Below are positions 34,490-43,626 of a DNA stretch of 60,515 nt, in pieces. A program made the translations under genes and the position numbers. Numbering within the stretch: the stretch's first letter is position 1; the number at the start of each line of letters is the position of its first letter. The notes under the pieces are model-generated. The model saw only the letters and a list, made by a program, of their open reading frames with translations, was not told where the DNA came from and ran no database searches. Source of the stretch: Acidobacteriota bacterium. GTDB lineage: Bacteria > Acidobacteriota > Holophagae > Thermotomaculales > Thermotomaculaceae. The stretch lies in contig JALSOA010000018.1 in the NCBI GenBank assembly GCA_026986725.1, positions 1 through 60,515 on the forward strand, given 5' to 3'.

Positions 34490-35965
34490 TTAATCCAGCC
34501 TGTAGTTTGGCGCTTCTTTGGTAATTACAACATCGTGGGCATGGCTTTCCCTTAATCCTGCGTTTGTAATTCTTATAAATCTCGCCTTTGTCTGCAATTC
34601 CTCAATATTCCTGCAACCAGCAAGTCCCATTCCCGAACGAAGCCCACCTATTAATTGATAAACAACTCCTGACAAACTTCCCCTGTAAAGAACCTGTCCT
34701 TCTATTCCCTCAGGCACAAGTTTTGTTTTTTCCACATCTGAAGACTGAAAATACCTGTCAGCCGAACCTTTTTTCATCGCACCAATTGAACCCATTCCCC
34801 TGTATGTTTTGTAAGTTCTTCCCTGGTAGTAAACTGTCTCTCCAGGTGCCTCGTCAGTACCGGCAAAAAGACTTCCAATCATTACAGAATCTGCCCCTGC
34901 AACAATAGCCTTTGTTATATCACCTGAAAACTTTATTCCACCATCTGCAATGAGAGGGACACCATACTTATCACAAACTTTTTTTACCTCCGAGATTGCC
35001 GTTATTTGAGGCATGCCGCACCCGGTTACAATCCTGGTTGTGCAGATGGAACCAGGACCTATTCCAACCTTTATAACATCTGCCCCGGCCTCAATTAAAG
35101 CCTTTGCCCCTTCTTCTGTTGCGACATTTCCTGCAATAAACTCTTTTTCAGGATACTTTTTCTTTAAAATTCTAACTGCCTCCAGAACAGTCTGGGAATG
35201 TCCGTGAGATGAGTCAATTACTATTATATCCACATTATTTTTTATCAGCTCATCAGCCCTTTCAAGGTAATCTCCGGTTACACCTATTGCTGCACCAACC
35301 CTCAGTCTTCCAAGTTCATCCTTGCAGGCATCTGGATACTGAATCTTTTTTTCAATATCCTTTACTGTTATCAAGCCCCTGAGATGAAAATCTTCGTCAA
35401 CAACAAGGAGTTTTTCAATCCTGTGTCTGTGGAGGATCTCCTTCGCCTGTTCAAGGGTTGTCCCAACAGGAACTGTTACAAGGTTTTCTTTTGTCATCAG
35501 GTCTTTAACCTTTAAAGAAAAGTCTGTAACAAACCTCAAATCCCTGTTTGTCAATATACCTACCAGTTTTCCACCCGGCTTACCTGACCTGGTTACAGGA
35601 ACCCCCGATATCTTGTACTTTGCCATCAATTCTTCAGCCTGATAAATTGAAGCATCAGGAGAAATCGTGATCGGGTCAACGATCATACCCGATTCAGACC
35701 TTTTTACCTTGTCAACCTCTTCAGCCTGTTCCTCAATGGAAAGGTTTTTGTGGATAATACCTATCCCCCCTAATTGAGCAATTGCTATCGCAAGCCTTGA
35801 TTCGGTAACTGTGTCCATTGCCGCACTAACCAATGGAATGTTTAGCCTTATCTTCCTTGATAAAACAGTTGAAACATCAACATCGTTAGGGTGCGCTTCA
35901 GAGTAACCCGGAACTATTAAAACATCGTCAAATGTTAAAGCAATATCGGGCATTTTATCAAGCAT
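34490..35965 (-). CDS. guaB: IMP dehydrogenase
   Basis: Converts IMP to XMP, committing to guanine nucleotides. The 491 residues show the N-terminal TFDDVLIVP, a pair of CBS domains (about residues 93-210, with [12 protein letters not shown] and LVTVPVGT), and the catalytic-Cys loop [15 protein letters not shown] near residue 300. [30 protein letters not shown] and the flap [10 protein letters not shown] follow. The length is standard. secA ends three bases upstream. No -10 is apparent in that gap, so it is probably read from the secA side. Confidence 0.96.
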   Translation of the reverse strand: MLDKMPDIALTFDDVLIVPGYSEAHPNDVDVSTVLSRKIRLNIPLVSAAMDTVTESRLAIAIAQLGGIGIIHKNLSIEEQAEEVDKVKRSESGMIVDPITISPDASIYQAEELMAKYKISGVPVTRSGKPGGKLVGILTNRDLRFVTDFSLKVKDLMTKENLVTVPVGTTLEQAKEILHRHRIEKLLVVDEDFHLRGLITVKDIEKKIQYPDACKDELGRLRVGAAIGVTGDYLERADELIKNNVDIIVIDSSHGHSQTVLEAVRILKKKYPEKEFIAGNVATEEGAKALIEAGADVIKVGIGPGSICTTRIVTGCGMPQITAISEVKKVCDKYGVPLIADGGIKFSGDITKAIVAGADSVMIGSLFAGTDEAPGETVYYQGRTYKTYRGMGSIGAMKKGSADRYFQSSDVEKTKLVPEGIEGQVLYRGSLSGVVYQLIGGLRSGMGLAGCRNIEELQTKARFIRITNAGLRESHAHDVVITKEAPNYRLD

Positions 35966-35968
35966 TTA

Positions 35969-38656
35969 TCACCTCTCGTTTCTTCCACAACATTTTTTAT
36001 ACTTCTTACCACTACCACACGGGCACGGATCATTTCTTCCAACTTTGGGTTTATCCCTTTTAACAGTTGAAACAACCGGCGCTTCTTTATCCTTCACACT
36101 TGCATGAATAAGTTTTCTCTGCTTTGCCTTTGCCTTCCTTTTTTCTTCCCTTACCTGCTCCTCACTTGCAGGCTGAATCCAGTAAAGCACCTTAATAATG
36201 TTGTCTTCAACCCTTGACATCATATCTTCAAAAAGTGCAAAACTCTCTTTTTTATACTCAATAATAGGGTCTTTCTGGCCGTATCCCCTTAAACCAATGG
36301 CATCTTTAAGGTGGTCCATATTAAGAAGGTGGTCCTTCCAGTGCCTGTCAAGGAATTGAAGGGCAACAAACCTTTCGTGCATCTTAAACATCTCTTCATT
36401 CCCTATTTTTTTCACCTTTTCACTGTAAGCCTCTGTCACCCTTTTATACATCTCATCAGTCAACCTATCCCTCGGTATCTTCCTAACCTCTTCAGGGGTA
36501 ATATCGTATGCAAAGTACTCTTTAATCTTCTTTGCATAGTCTTCAGCATTCCACTCTTCAGGATGTTTCGGATCACCTATGTACTGGTCTTCAAGCCATT
36601 CCAGAATTCCCCTGGTCAACTCAAAAACATAATCCCTGACAGTCCCCTCAAGAACTTTCCTTCTTAACCTGTAAAATGTTTCTCTTTGCTGATTCATTAC
36701 TGAATCGTATTCAAGCAGTTGTTTTCTTATCTCAAAGTTTCTGTTTTCAACCTGCTTTTGAGCCCTTTCAATTGATTTTGTTATCATTTTATGCTGAATT
36801 GGAACACCCTCTTCCATACCAAGCCTCTGCATTACACCTGAAATTTTGTCAGAACCAAAAATTCTCATCAGATCATCTTCAAGAGAGAGATAAAACCTTG
36901 ACGCTCCAGGGTCTCCCTGCCTTCCGGAACGCCCTCTCAACTGATTGTCAATTCTTCTTGACTCATGTCTTTCACTTCCTATTATAAAGAGACCCCCTGC
37001 ATCAAGAACTTCCTGTTTTTCCTTTTCACATTGCTTTTTGTACTTTTCAAATATCTCCTTTTTCTCCTCTTCCGTTAACTCTTTCCCCGATGCTTCAAGT
37101 TTTGCCATTTCTGATTTTGCCAGCATTTCAGGGTTTCCACCCAGTACAATATCCGTTCCTCTTCCAGCCATATTGGTTGCAATAGTCACCGCTCCCTTTC
37201 TTCCAGCCTGGGCAACAATTTCAGCTTCCTTTTCGTGGTGTTTTGCATTTAGCACAACATGTTTTATCCCCTTTTTCTTCAAAAGGTTACTCAACTTTTC
37301 TGATTTCTCAATTGATATTGTACCAACAAGAACCGGTTGCCCCTTTTTGTGCAACCTCTCTATCTCATCCACTATTGCATTAAACTTCTCCTTCTCCGTC
37401 CTGTAGACAACATCAGGATGGTCAACCCTTATCATTGGTTTGTTGGTCGGGATAACAATCACATCAAGGTCATAAATTTTTTTGAATTCCGCAGCCTCTG
37501 TATCAGCAGTACCGGTCATACCTGCAAGTTTTTCATACATTCTAAAATAATTCTGGAATGTTATGGTTGCAAGGGTCTGGTTTTCAGACTGTATTTTCAC
37601 ACCTTCTTTGGCTTCCAATGCCTGATGCAAACCATCTGAAAACCTTCTTCCAGGCATCAGCCTTCCCGTAAACTCATCAACAATAATAACCTCATTGTCT
37701 TTTACAATGTAATCAACATCCTTTTGAAACAGAGTGTGCGCTTTTAAAGCCTGTTCAACACAGTGTAAGAGTTCGATGTTTGAAGGGTCATAAAGGTTTT
37801 GTACTCCCAGTAGTTTTTCAGCCTTCGCAATACCCTTTTCCGTTAAAACTGCTGTGTTTTCCTTTTCATCAACCTCATAGTCTTCATTTGGGGTTAGTTT
37901 TGGGATAATTGCATTTGCAAGGTAGTACTTTTCCGTGGATTCTTCCGAAGGCCCCGAAATTATAAGGGGAGTTCTGGCTTCATCAATAAGTATTGAATCC
38001 ACTTCGTCAACAATCGCATAGTAGTAATCCCTCTGGACACAATCTTCAAGGTAATACTTCATGTTGTCTCTTAAATAGTCAAACCCGAACTCATTGTTTG
38101 TCCCATAGGTTATGTCGCAGTTGTAAGCATCCTTTCTCTCCTGATCGTCGAGACCATGTTTTATCACTCCAACAGAAAGGCCAAGGGCCCGGTAAACCTT
38201 TCCCATCCAATCTGCATCCCTTTGAGCAAGGTAATCGTTAACGGTAACAACATGCACTCCTCTGCCCACAAGGGCATTCAAAACCACAGGGAGGGTCGCA
38301 ACAAGAGTTTTACCTTCACCTGTTTTCATTTCAGCGATCTTGCCCTCATGGAGAACTATTCCGCCAAGCAACTGAACATCAAAATGCCTCATGTTTAACT
38401 TTCTTTTTGCAGTTTCCCTAACTATTGCAAAAACATCGGGAAGTATCTTATCAAGCAACTCTTGAAGGTCATGTCCTTCCCTGTATTTACTCTGAACTTC
38501 CTCCTTAAATTGCTGTATCTTTTCCTTCAATTCACCATCAGAGAATTTCTCGTAAAGCTCCTCAAGGGAATTGATCTTTTCCACAATTGGCCATCTTGAT
38601 TTAATGTACCTTTCGTTTTTTGTTCCAAAAATTCTGGTTATAATTGATGTAAACAT
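35969..38656 (-). CDS. secA: Protein translocase ATPase SecA
   Basis: Drives preproteins through SecYEG. From the ATG at 38656 (GAGGTAAAA upstream) it is 895 residues. An upstream TTG at 38671 is open but has no ribosome site. The ATP site is [15 protein letters not shown] with the Walker [24 protein letters not shown] is the DEAD block, and [12 protein letters not shown] is motif V. The preprotein cross-linking domain, the helical scaffold domain and a C-terminal zinc-binding tail ([18 protein letters not shown], Cys-x-Cys...Cys-Cys) are all present. An extended -10 lies upstream. Confidence 0.97.
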   Translation of the reverse strand: MFTSIITRIFGTKNERYIKSRWPIVEKINSLEELYEKFSDGELKEKIQQFKEEVQSKYREGHDLQELLDKILPDVFAIVRETAKRKLNMRHFDVQLLGGIVLHEGKIAEMKTGEGKTLVATLPVVLNALVGRGVHVVTVNDYLAQRDADWMGKVYRALGLSVGVIKHGLDDQERKDAYNCDITYGTNNEFGFDYLRDNMKYYLEDCVQRDYYYAIVDEVDSILIDEARTPLIISGPSEESTEKYYLANAIIPKLTPNEDYEVDEKENTAVLTEKGIAKAEKLLGVQNLYDPSNIELLHCVEQALKAHTLFQKDVDYIVKDNEVIIVDEFTGRLMPGRRFSDGLHQALEAKEGVKIQSENQTLATITFQNYFRMYEKLAGMTGTADTEAAEFKKIYDLDVIVIPTNKPMIRVDHPDVVYRTEKEKFNAIVDEIERLHKKGQPVLVGTISIEKSEKLSNLLKKKGIKHVVLNAKHHEKEAEIVAQAGRKGAVTIATNMAGRGTDIVLGGNPEMLAKSEMAKLEASGKELTEEEKKEIFEKYKKQCEKEKQEVLDAGGLFIIGSERHESRRIDNQLRGRSGRQGDPGASRFYLSLEDDLMRIFGSDKISGVMQRLGMEEGVPIQHKMITKSIERAQKQVENRNFEIRKQLLEYDSVMNQQRETFYRLRRKVLEGTVRDYVFELTRGILEWLEDQYIGDPKHPEEWNAEDYAKKIKEYFAYDITPEEVRKIPRDRLTDEMYKRVTEAYSEKVKKIGNEEMFKMHERFVALQFLDRHWKDHLLNMDHLKDAIGLRGYGQKDPIIEYKKESFALFEDMMSRVEDNIIKVLYWIQPASEEQVREEKRKAKAKQRKLIHASVKDKEAPVVSTVKRDKPKVGRNDPCPCGSGKKYKKCCGRNER

Positions 38657-38686
38657 TTTTACCTCTATCAAAAAGTTTTCAAATTG

Positions 38687-38695
38687 ATTATATCA
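38687..38695 (-). promoter_or_regulatory. Extended -10 promoter element upstream of secA
   Basis: TGATATAAT on the minus strand, 31 bases before the secA ATG at 38656 and immediately after the M23 peptidase gene. It is the fourth copy of this nine-base element in a promoter-like position. Confidence 0.5.
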
Positions 38696-38706
38696 AAATT
38701 GGAAGA

Positions 38707-39591
38707 TTAAAAGTGCATTATTTCGCTTACAATGTAATCCTTCGGGTTTACCGCTTTCCCATTAACAAGTATTTCAAAGTGAAGATGAGGACCGGTGCTT
38801 CTCCCAGTATTTCCAACAGTTCCAATAACATCACCCCTTCTTACCATCTGTCCTCTCTTCACAAAAATATCCCTTAAATGACCGTACCTTGTAACTATGT
38901 TGTTTTCATGGTTTATCACCACAAAATTCCCGTACCCTTTCGTTTTTCCCGCCATTGTTACAATGCCATCGGCAGGCGCTATGATTGGCGTGCCCCTTTT
39001 CGCAGCAAGGTCAACCCCTTTGTGAAAAGCCCTTTTGCCCGTAAAAGGGTCTATTCTATAGCCAAAACCATCTGTGATAAATCCCTTTACAGGCCAGATT
39101 GAAGGAGTTTTTCTGAGGATATCGTTCTTCTTTTTGTATATATTTGAAAGCCTTTTATAGCCTTCAAAAAGTTTTTCAGCCCTTTCATTCATGGCATCAA
39201 GGTCTTTGTTGAGATACTGAGCGTATGGTGAGAAAACATAATCCGAACCACCTATCCCAAGGGGATCATCATCAATGGATATGTCCGCTCCCACCAGCAT
39301 GGCAAGTTTTTTTGCTTTATCAGAAAAGTAATTCAGTTTTTCTTCAAGGTTATCTGCGGTTTTCTGATACTTTGCATTGACTTTTTTAAGAATTGTAATT
39401 TCCTGTTTTAACCTTACAATTTGTTGATTTTTTGCAGAGGAATAGATAAAATGCACAAAGAGAAAAACAAAAAAGAAAAAAAAGAATATTGCTCCACCCA
39501 GGAGGAAGTGAAATTGCCGCATGGAAATGGTTAACTTTTTAACCCTACCACTATTGGCAGGGACAATTGTTATTATGTACTTGTTTTTCAT
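38707..39591 (-). CDS. M23-family peptidase with membrane anchor
   Basis: The 294-residue protein has an N-terminal cytoplasmic patch, a membrane helix at about 27-52, and a coiled-coil segment at about 60-100 (KQEITILKKVNAKYQKTADN). A C-terminal M23 (LytM) domain runs from about 185. Its zinc-site residues are visible as FHKGVDLAAKRGTP and, in the LytM core, TGPHLHFEI (HxH); GHLRDIFVKRGQ also fits. It resembles peptidoglycan endopeptidases of the MepM/NlpD type, or the enzymatically inactive activators of amidases. The zinc ligands here look intact, so activity is likely. It precedes secA on the same strand. Confidence 0.92.
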   Translation of the reverse strand: MKNKYIITIVPANSGRVKKLTISMRQFHFLLGGAIFFFFFFVFLFVHFIYSSAKNQQIVRLKQEITILKKVNAKYQKTADNLEEKLNYFSDKAKKLAMLVGADISIDDDPLGIGGSDYVFSPYAQYLNKDLDAMNERAEKLFEGYKRLSNIYKKKNDILRKTPSIWPVKGFITDGFGYRIDPFTGKRAFHKGVDLAAKRGTPIIAPADGIVTMAGKTKGYGNFVVINHENNIVTRYGHLRDIFVKRGQMVRRGDVIGTVGNTGRSTGPHLHFEILVNGKAVNPKDYIVSEIMHF

Positions 39592-39664
39592 ATACCTTCC
39601 TCATTTTGTATGGTATAAAACAACCCCCGTATTGTCAATAAAAAATGCAATTTTAAAAATTTTT

Positions 39665-39877
39665 TTACTCTTTTTTCAAAGACTGGTTTAATGCCTTCAT
39701 CATATTTTCAAACTTTTCCCCGGTTATCCCATTTCTATCAGCATTTTCTTTTATTGTTCCCCATACAGGCTCTCCACAGATAAGGCATGGAAAATCAAAA
39801 TCCATAAATATTTTAACTGTCTGAGGGTATTTCTGTATTACATCTTCAACAAGGTCTTCAGGCTTTATCTCTGTCAT
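39665..39877 (-). CDS. DUF1858-domain protein
   Basis: A 70-residue cytoplasmic protein with the DUF1858 pattern: EDVIQKYPQTVKIFMDFDFPCLICG, ending in WGTIKENADRNGI. Cys residues in CLIC are typical. DUF1858 occurs N-terminal in ScdA/YtfE-like and some oxidoreductases, and as stand-alone proteins near iron-sulfur enzymes, often in anaerobes. It lies two bases after the flavin/Fe-S oxidoreductase gene, so a partnership is inferred; function is unknown. Confidence 0.85.
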   Translation of the reverse strand: MTEIKPEDLVEDVIQKYPQTVKIFMDFDFPCLICGEPVWGTIKENADRNGITGEKFENMMKALNQSLKKE

Positions 39878-39879
39878 TT

Positions 39880-41784
39880 TTACTCCTCCATCAAGTTTAT
39901 CGCTAAATTATACCCCTGTTGCGTGGCATTGTAAATATCAGCAGGATTTTCAGCATCCCCTATTGTATAACATTCAACTGAATTCTTTTTCAATTTCTCT
40001 GTAAGATTGTTTAACGGCTTCATTCCAGAGGCAATTATCACTGTGTCAAAGGGTTTTAAGAAAACGCTTTCGCCATTAACCTTGCAATAAACCCTGTCTT
40101 TTTCAAATTCCAGAACATAGGTATCTGGCATTATCCTAATGTTTTCTTTACCTTCAAGCCTTTTTAGCATCAGTTTTTTGGTGATCATCTCCATATCATT
40201 TGCAATTGTGTCAGTTCTTTTGGTTATGGTTACTTCATATCCTTTATTAACCAGTAACTCCGCTGCTTCCATTCCAATCATTCCAGCCCCGATTATCAGC
40301 ACCCTGTTGCCTTTGACCTCTGCTTTGCCTTTAAAGAAATCAAGGGCTGTTATGTGATAAACAAAAGATAGGTTTGTTACTTCAGGGAAATCATGGATTG
40401 AGCCCGTTGCAACAACAACAATGTCATACCCTTTTGCATACTCCGGAGTGAATTCTGTTTGGAGTTTTATATCCTTTACATTTCTTTCAGTTTTTTTAAT
40501 TAAAGAATCAAGGGGCCTGTTCATACTCTCTTTGAATGGAGCAAGGGGAGCAAGCCTGAACTGACCACCCAATTCTGAATCCTTTTCAAACAAAGTTACC
40601 TCATGTCCTATTTTAGAGAGGGTAATTGCCGCAGACATACCAGCAGGACCACCGCCAACAACAGCGATCTTTTTTGGATTTGAGGTTTTTCTAATTGGCT
40701 TTTTATCTATTTCCGGGTTAACTATGCAACCAAGCCCTTTCCCATTTTTTACATTGGCAAGGCATCCCTGCAAGCAGTAACCACAGTAAACTATCTCGTC
40801 AAAATCCCCATTAACAAGTTTTTTAGGAAGGTCAGGGTCTGCAACAAGCGGCCTGCCAAAGGCTATAAAATCTATCCCTATATCTTCCATTACTTTTAGT
40901 TTTTCAACAGATGCCATTCTGCCTGCAGCAATAATGGGCATATCAGTTAATTTTCTAATAGTTTTTAATGCCTCTATCTGCCTGCTTTCAGGCAATGCCA
41001 TGTGGGAGTAGTACCAGGGAGGAGAGTCACATGCATTTCCAAGCCCACAGTGAATTGCATCAAAGCCATACTCTTTAGCAAGTTCAACAATTACCCTGTT
41101 ATCCTCAGGTTTAAACCCTCCATCAACAAATTCAGAAGCAGATATCCTGACAAAAACAGTAAGGTTTTCTCTTTCTTCTTTAACTATGTCAAAAACTTTT
41201 CTAATAAAAAGTGTTCTATCCTCTCCATATTTGTCTTTTCTTTTATTTAACCTTGGAGACAAAAATTGATGAACCAGATATCCGTGACCAGCCTGAATTT
41301 CAATAGCATCAAAACCTGCCTCTTTTGCCCTTTGCACAGCAATCCTGTAGCCATTCAATATCTCTACTATATCCTTATCTGTCATTTCTTCCGGGGTCTG
41401 TCCTGTTGTTGGGCATGTAATTGGTGAGGGAGCAAGAGGTTTCATTCCAGTTGCCTTTGGATTTGCCGCTCTTCCTGCATGGTTTATGTTCAAACATGCG
41501 TAAACTCCCTCCCCGTGTAATACATCAACTATTTTCTTGAGGTTTTCCACACTTTTTTCAAGGTGAATTGTGAGCTGTTTAGGGTGTTCTTTACCGCTTT
41601 GTGTTACGCTTACAGGTTCAAGTATAACAAGGGATACCCCACCCCTTGCTATATTTCTGTAATAATCAAGGTGTCTTTCTGTTACCTCACCGTTTTTTGT
41701 ACCATAGGCGGTTTTGACAGGGGCCATTATATATCTGTTCTTACACTCAAGGTGGGAGAGCCTGCCAGATTTATTGTACAGCAT
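39880..41784 (-). CDS. Flavin/Fe-S NAD(P)H oxidoreductase of the 2,4-dienoyl-CoA reductase (Old Yellow Enzyme) family
   Basis: A 634-residue multidomain enzyme. The N-terminal barrel of about 330 residues (FMN) contains MAPVKTAYGTKNGEV, LNINHAGRAANP, AQRAKEAGFDAIEIQ-type segments and GHGYLVHQFLSPRLNKRKD. A 4Fe-4S segment (CGYCLQGCLANV...GLGC) follows near 335-357, then an FAD/NAD domain with GGGPAGMSAAI and GAGMIGMEAAELL. The family reduces enones or dienoyl-CoA with NAD(P)H. Its substrate here is unknown, as no beta-oxidation gene is adjacent. The DUF1858 gene follows two bases after the stop. Confidence 0.92.
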   Translation of the reverse strand: MLYNKSGRLSHLECKNRYIMAPVKTAYGTKNGEVTERHLDYYRNIARGGVSLVILEPVSVTQSGKEHPKQLTIHLEKSVENLKKIVDVLHGEGVYACLNINHAGRAANPKATGMKPLAPSPITCPTTGQTPEEMTDKDIVEILNGYRIAVQRAKEAGFDAIEIQAGHGYLVHQFLSPRLNKRKDKYGEDRTLFIRKVFDIVKEERENLTVFVRISASEFVDGGFKPEDNRVIVELAKEYGFDAIHCGLGNACDSPPWYYSHMALPESRQIEALKTIRKLTDMPIIAAGRMASVEKLKVMEDIGIDFIAFGRPLVADPDLPKKLVNGDFDEIVYCGYCLQGCLANVKNGKGLGCIVNPEIDKKPIRKTSNPKKIAVVGGGPAGMSAAITLSKIGHEVTLFEKDSELGGQFRLAPLAPFKESMNRPLDSLIKKTERNVKDIKLQTEFTPEYAKGYDIVVVATGSIHDFPEVTNLSFVYHITALDFFKGKAEVKGNRVLIIGAGMIGMEAAELLVNKGYEVTITKRTDTIANDMEMITKKLMLKRLEGKENIRIMPDTYVLEFEKDRVYCKVNGESVFLKPFDTVIIASGMKPLNNLTEKLKKNSVECYTIGDAENPADIYNATQQGYNLAINLMEE

Positions 41785-41856
41785 AATCCCTCCTTTGTAT
41801 TTTATAAGATTATTATAAACCTATGTTCATTTTCATGGAAGGTATTATATAAAAAA

Positions 41857-42909
41857 TTACTTTTGCTGAACCAAAACCTTAAATACATCCCCCATTGAAT
41901 CCGGAAGAAGCAGGGTTTTTAATTGAAATGAATCCTTTAAAGAGAGTTCTTCCCCCTCTTTTAAAACTTCAAACAGACCATTATCAAGGAGAAATTGCCT
42001 TTGATTTTTAAAGTACACACTTTCCACTCCAAACTTTTTACCGTAATGGATAAGAGCATCAAAGTTTACATGAGAGGTAATATCCATCTCCCCTTCGTAC
42101 TGAAACACATTTTCATAGGCTCTGTGCTTGTAATACCCCATTAAAGTTCCCCTGTTCCTGTCAGGGTTGTATAGTTCTTCCTGACCATAACCGTAATCAA
42201 TGGTCACCATCTTAAAGGAAGTGAATCTCCCGGAAAGCAGTTTATAAATTTTCTCAATATCAGAGTTAATCTCAAATTCGCAGTTTTCACAAACCTCTAT
42301 ATTCAATTCCTCTATCTCTTTCAAAACCTCTTTTGACGGTATTTTGTACCTTTTCACATAGGTTCCATCTTTGTAAGACACAAACAGTTCAACAAGCATT
42401 CCTTTTTTCTTTGAAACAATGTGAACAGGGAAGGCATCGAAAAACTCATTTGAAAAAACAAAGGCTTTTTCAATCTCAGGCAAATCCTCAAGGTCTTTGT
42501 AAAGTACAAACTTTAATGAGTGTTCCTTTAAATTCCTATCTATCTCTCTGTAAATAGATTCATTTCTTTCAACAATGTGGAAGGTTGTTTTTGAATAAAT
42601 TTCCATGTTTTCCCTTGCAAAAAAATCAAGCACATCCTTTGCAAGGAGCCCTTCCCCCGCACCAAGTTCAACTATATGAGGTGTTCCATTGTCAAAATAT
42701 TCAAGAGCAACCCTGGCAATTACCTTTCCAAGTATTGAACCAAGATGGGCTGATGTAAAAAAATCTCCCTCTCTTCCAAGTTTTTTAATCCTTGTATAGT
42801 AGCCGTATTTTGGATGATAAAGGCACAGATCCATATACCTTCTAAAGGATATATCCCCTTTTTCTTTTATCTCTTTTAATATCTCTTTTTTTACAGAGTT
42901 AAACATCAT
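41857..42909 (-). CDS. MidA/NDUFAF7-family SAM-dependent methyltransferase
   Basis: A 350-residue protein of the class I SAM-methyltransferase type. The family-specific N-terminus SFRRYMDLCLYHPKYGYY, the GDFFTSAHLGSILGKVIARV block, the SAM loop IVELGAGEGLLAKDVL near residue 79, and SNEFFDAFPVHIV match the MidA/NDUFAF7 (DUF185) family. Human NDUFAF7 methylates an arginine of complex I; bacterial targets are unknown. The start codon overlaps the lipoprotein stop by four bases (ATGA-type). No complex I gene is in the window. Confidence 0.88.
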   Translation of the reverse strand: MMFNSVKKEILKEIKEKGDISFRRYMDLCLYHPKYGYYTRIKKLGREGDFFTSAHLGSILGKVIARVALEYFDNGTPHIVELGAGEGLLAKDVLDFFARENMEIYSKTTFHIVERNESIYREIDRNLKEHSLKFVLYKDLEDLPEIEKAFVFSNEFFDAFPVHIVSKKKGMLVELFVSYKDGTYVKRYKIPSKEVLKEIEELNIEVCENCEFEINSDIEKIYKLLSGRFTSFKMVTIDYGYGQEELYNPDRNRGTLMGYYKHRAYENVFQYEGEMDITSHVNFDALIHYGKKFGVESVYFKNQRQFLLDNGLFEVLKEGEELSLKDSFQLKTLLLPDSMGDVFKVLVQQK

Positions 42910-43439
42910 TTTATGTTGGGAATGGTAACTATCTCTCCATCCTGGATAAAAAAGTCAGTGTCTTCGTCTTTTCCGCCAATTATACCATCCTTACCAAAAC
43001 ATGCAACTATATAGCCTTTTGATAACTTCTTATAGATAATCGGGTTCCCCCAAACATCAGTAACCCTTTTGGGAATGTAATCGGGAATAAGGTCATCCAC
43101 CGAATCTGGATACTTTCTATGGTCCCTGTAGTAAAGTTCAACAGCCCTTGCAAGACTTTTTGTACGATCAAAGTTTATCTTCTTGTTTGCTTCAATCTCT
43201 GCATTAAGCATTTCACTGTACCTGATATAGTTCTCCGCTGCAACCTTCCCGCTTTTTGTGTCAGGAAATGCCTCCATCAACTGTTTATAAAGGAAAATTG
43301 CCTTCTTTAAATCACCTTTTTCATAGAAGTAATCTGCCTTTTTCAACAGCAAAGTAGCCTTAGGGGGCTCCTTCTTTTCGCAAGAAGAAGCCCCAACGAT
43401 CAAACATACTATCAAAAGGATAAAGATTGCTTTTTTCAT
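42906..43439 (-). CDS. Lipoprotein with TPR-like and type II pseudopilin GspG-like C-terminal region
   Basis: From the ATG at 43439 it has 177 residues. A signal peptide ends in the lipobox VGASSC, so it is a predicted lipoprotein. Residues about 25-85 resemble a tetratricopeptide-like pair (LKKADYFYEKGDLKKAIFLYKQLMEAFPDT). The C-terminal 70 residues (YYRDHRKYPDSVDDLIP, DVWGNPIIYK, GKDGIIGGKDEDTDF) match the globular end of GspG major pseudopilins. The pseudopilin prepilin motif and N-terminal helix are absent, so it is not a pseudopilin itself. The ATG overlaps the stop of the small membrane-protein gene by one base (TGATG). Confidence 0.8.
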   Translation of the reverse strand: MKKAIFILLIVCLIVGASSCEKKEPPKATLLLKKADYFYEKGDLKKAIFLYKQLMEAFPDTKSGKVAAENYIRYSEMLNAEIEANKKINFDRTKSLARAVELYYRDHRKYPDSVDDLIPDYIPKRVTDVWGNPIIYKKLSKGYIVACFGKDGIIGGKDEDTDFFIQDGEIVTIPNIK

Positions 43440-43609
43440 CAATGCCCTATTCCGTGAATAAAAAATTTGTAAATTCCAAGGCCAAGAAAGAAATAGACGA
43501 TTATAACAAACCAGGCACCCTGCCTTACATAATCAAAAAAACTTTTCCAGTCAATCGCAAAGATATAAAGTATTAAAACAAAAATCAAAGTTATTTCCAC
43601 TATGCCCAT
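43439..43609 (-). CDS. Small membrane protein, 56 residues
   Basis: A short gene with its own start ATG (43609) behind GGGGTGAAGT and a TGA stop at 43439-43441 overlapping the next ATG. The protein is almost entirely hydrophobic: a first helix EITLIFVLILYIFAI, a polar turn with DWKSFFDYVRQG, and a second helix WFVIIVYFFLGLGIY ending in IHGIGH. Two membrane helices are predicted. No family is recognised. Evidence for reality: ribosome site, stop-start overlap with the lipoprotein gene, and lack of any overlap with larger genes in the 170-base space. Confidence 0.65.
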   Translation of the reverse strand: MGIVEITLIFVLILYIFAIDWKSFFDYVRQGAWFVIIVYFFLGLGIYKFFIHGIGH

Positions 43610-43626
43610 ACTTCACCCCTTTATGT

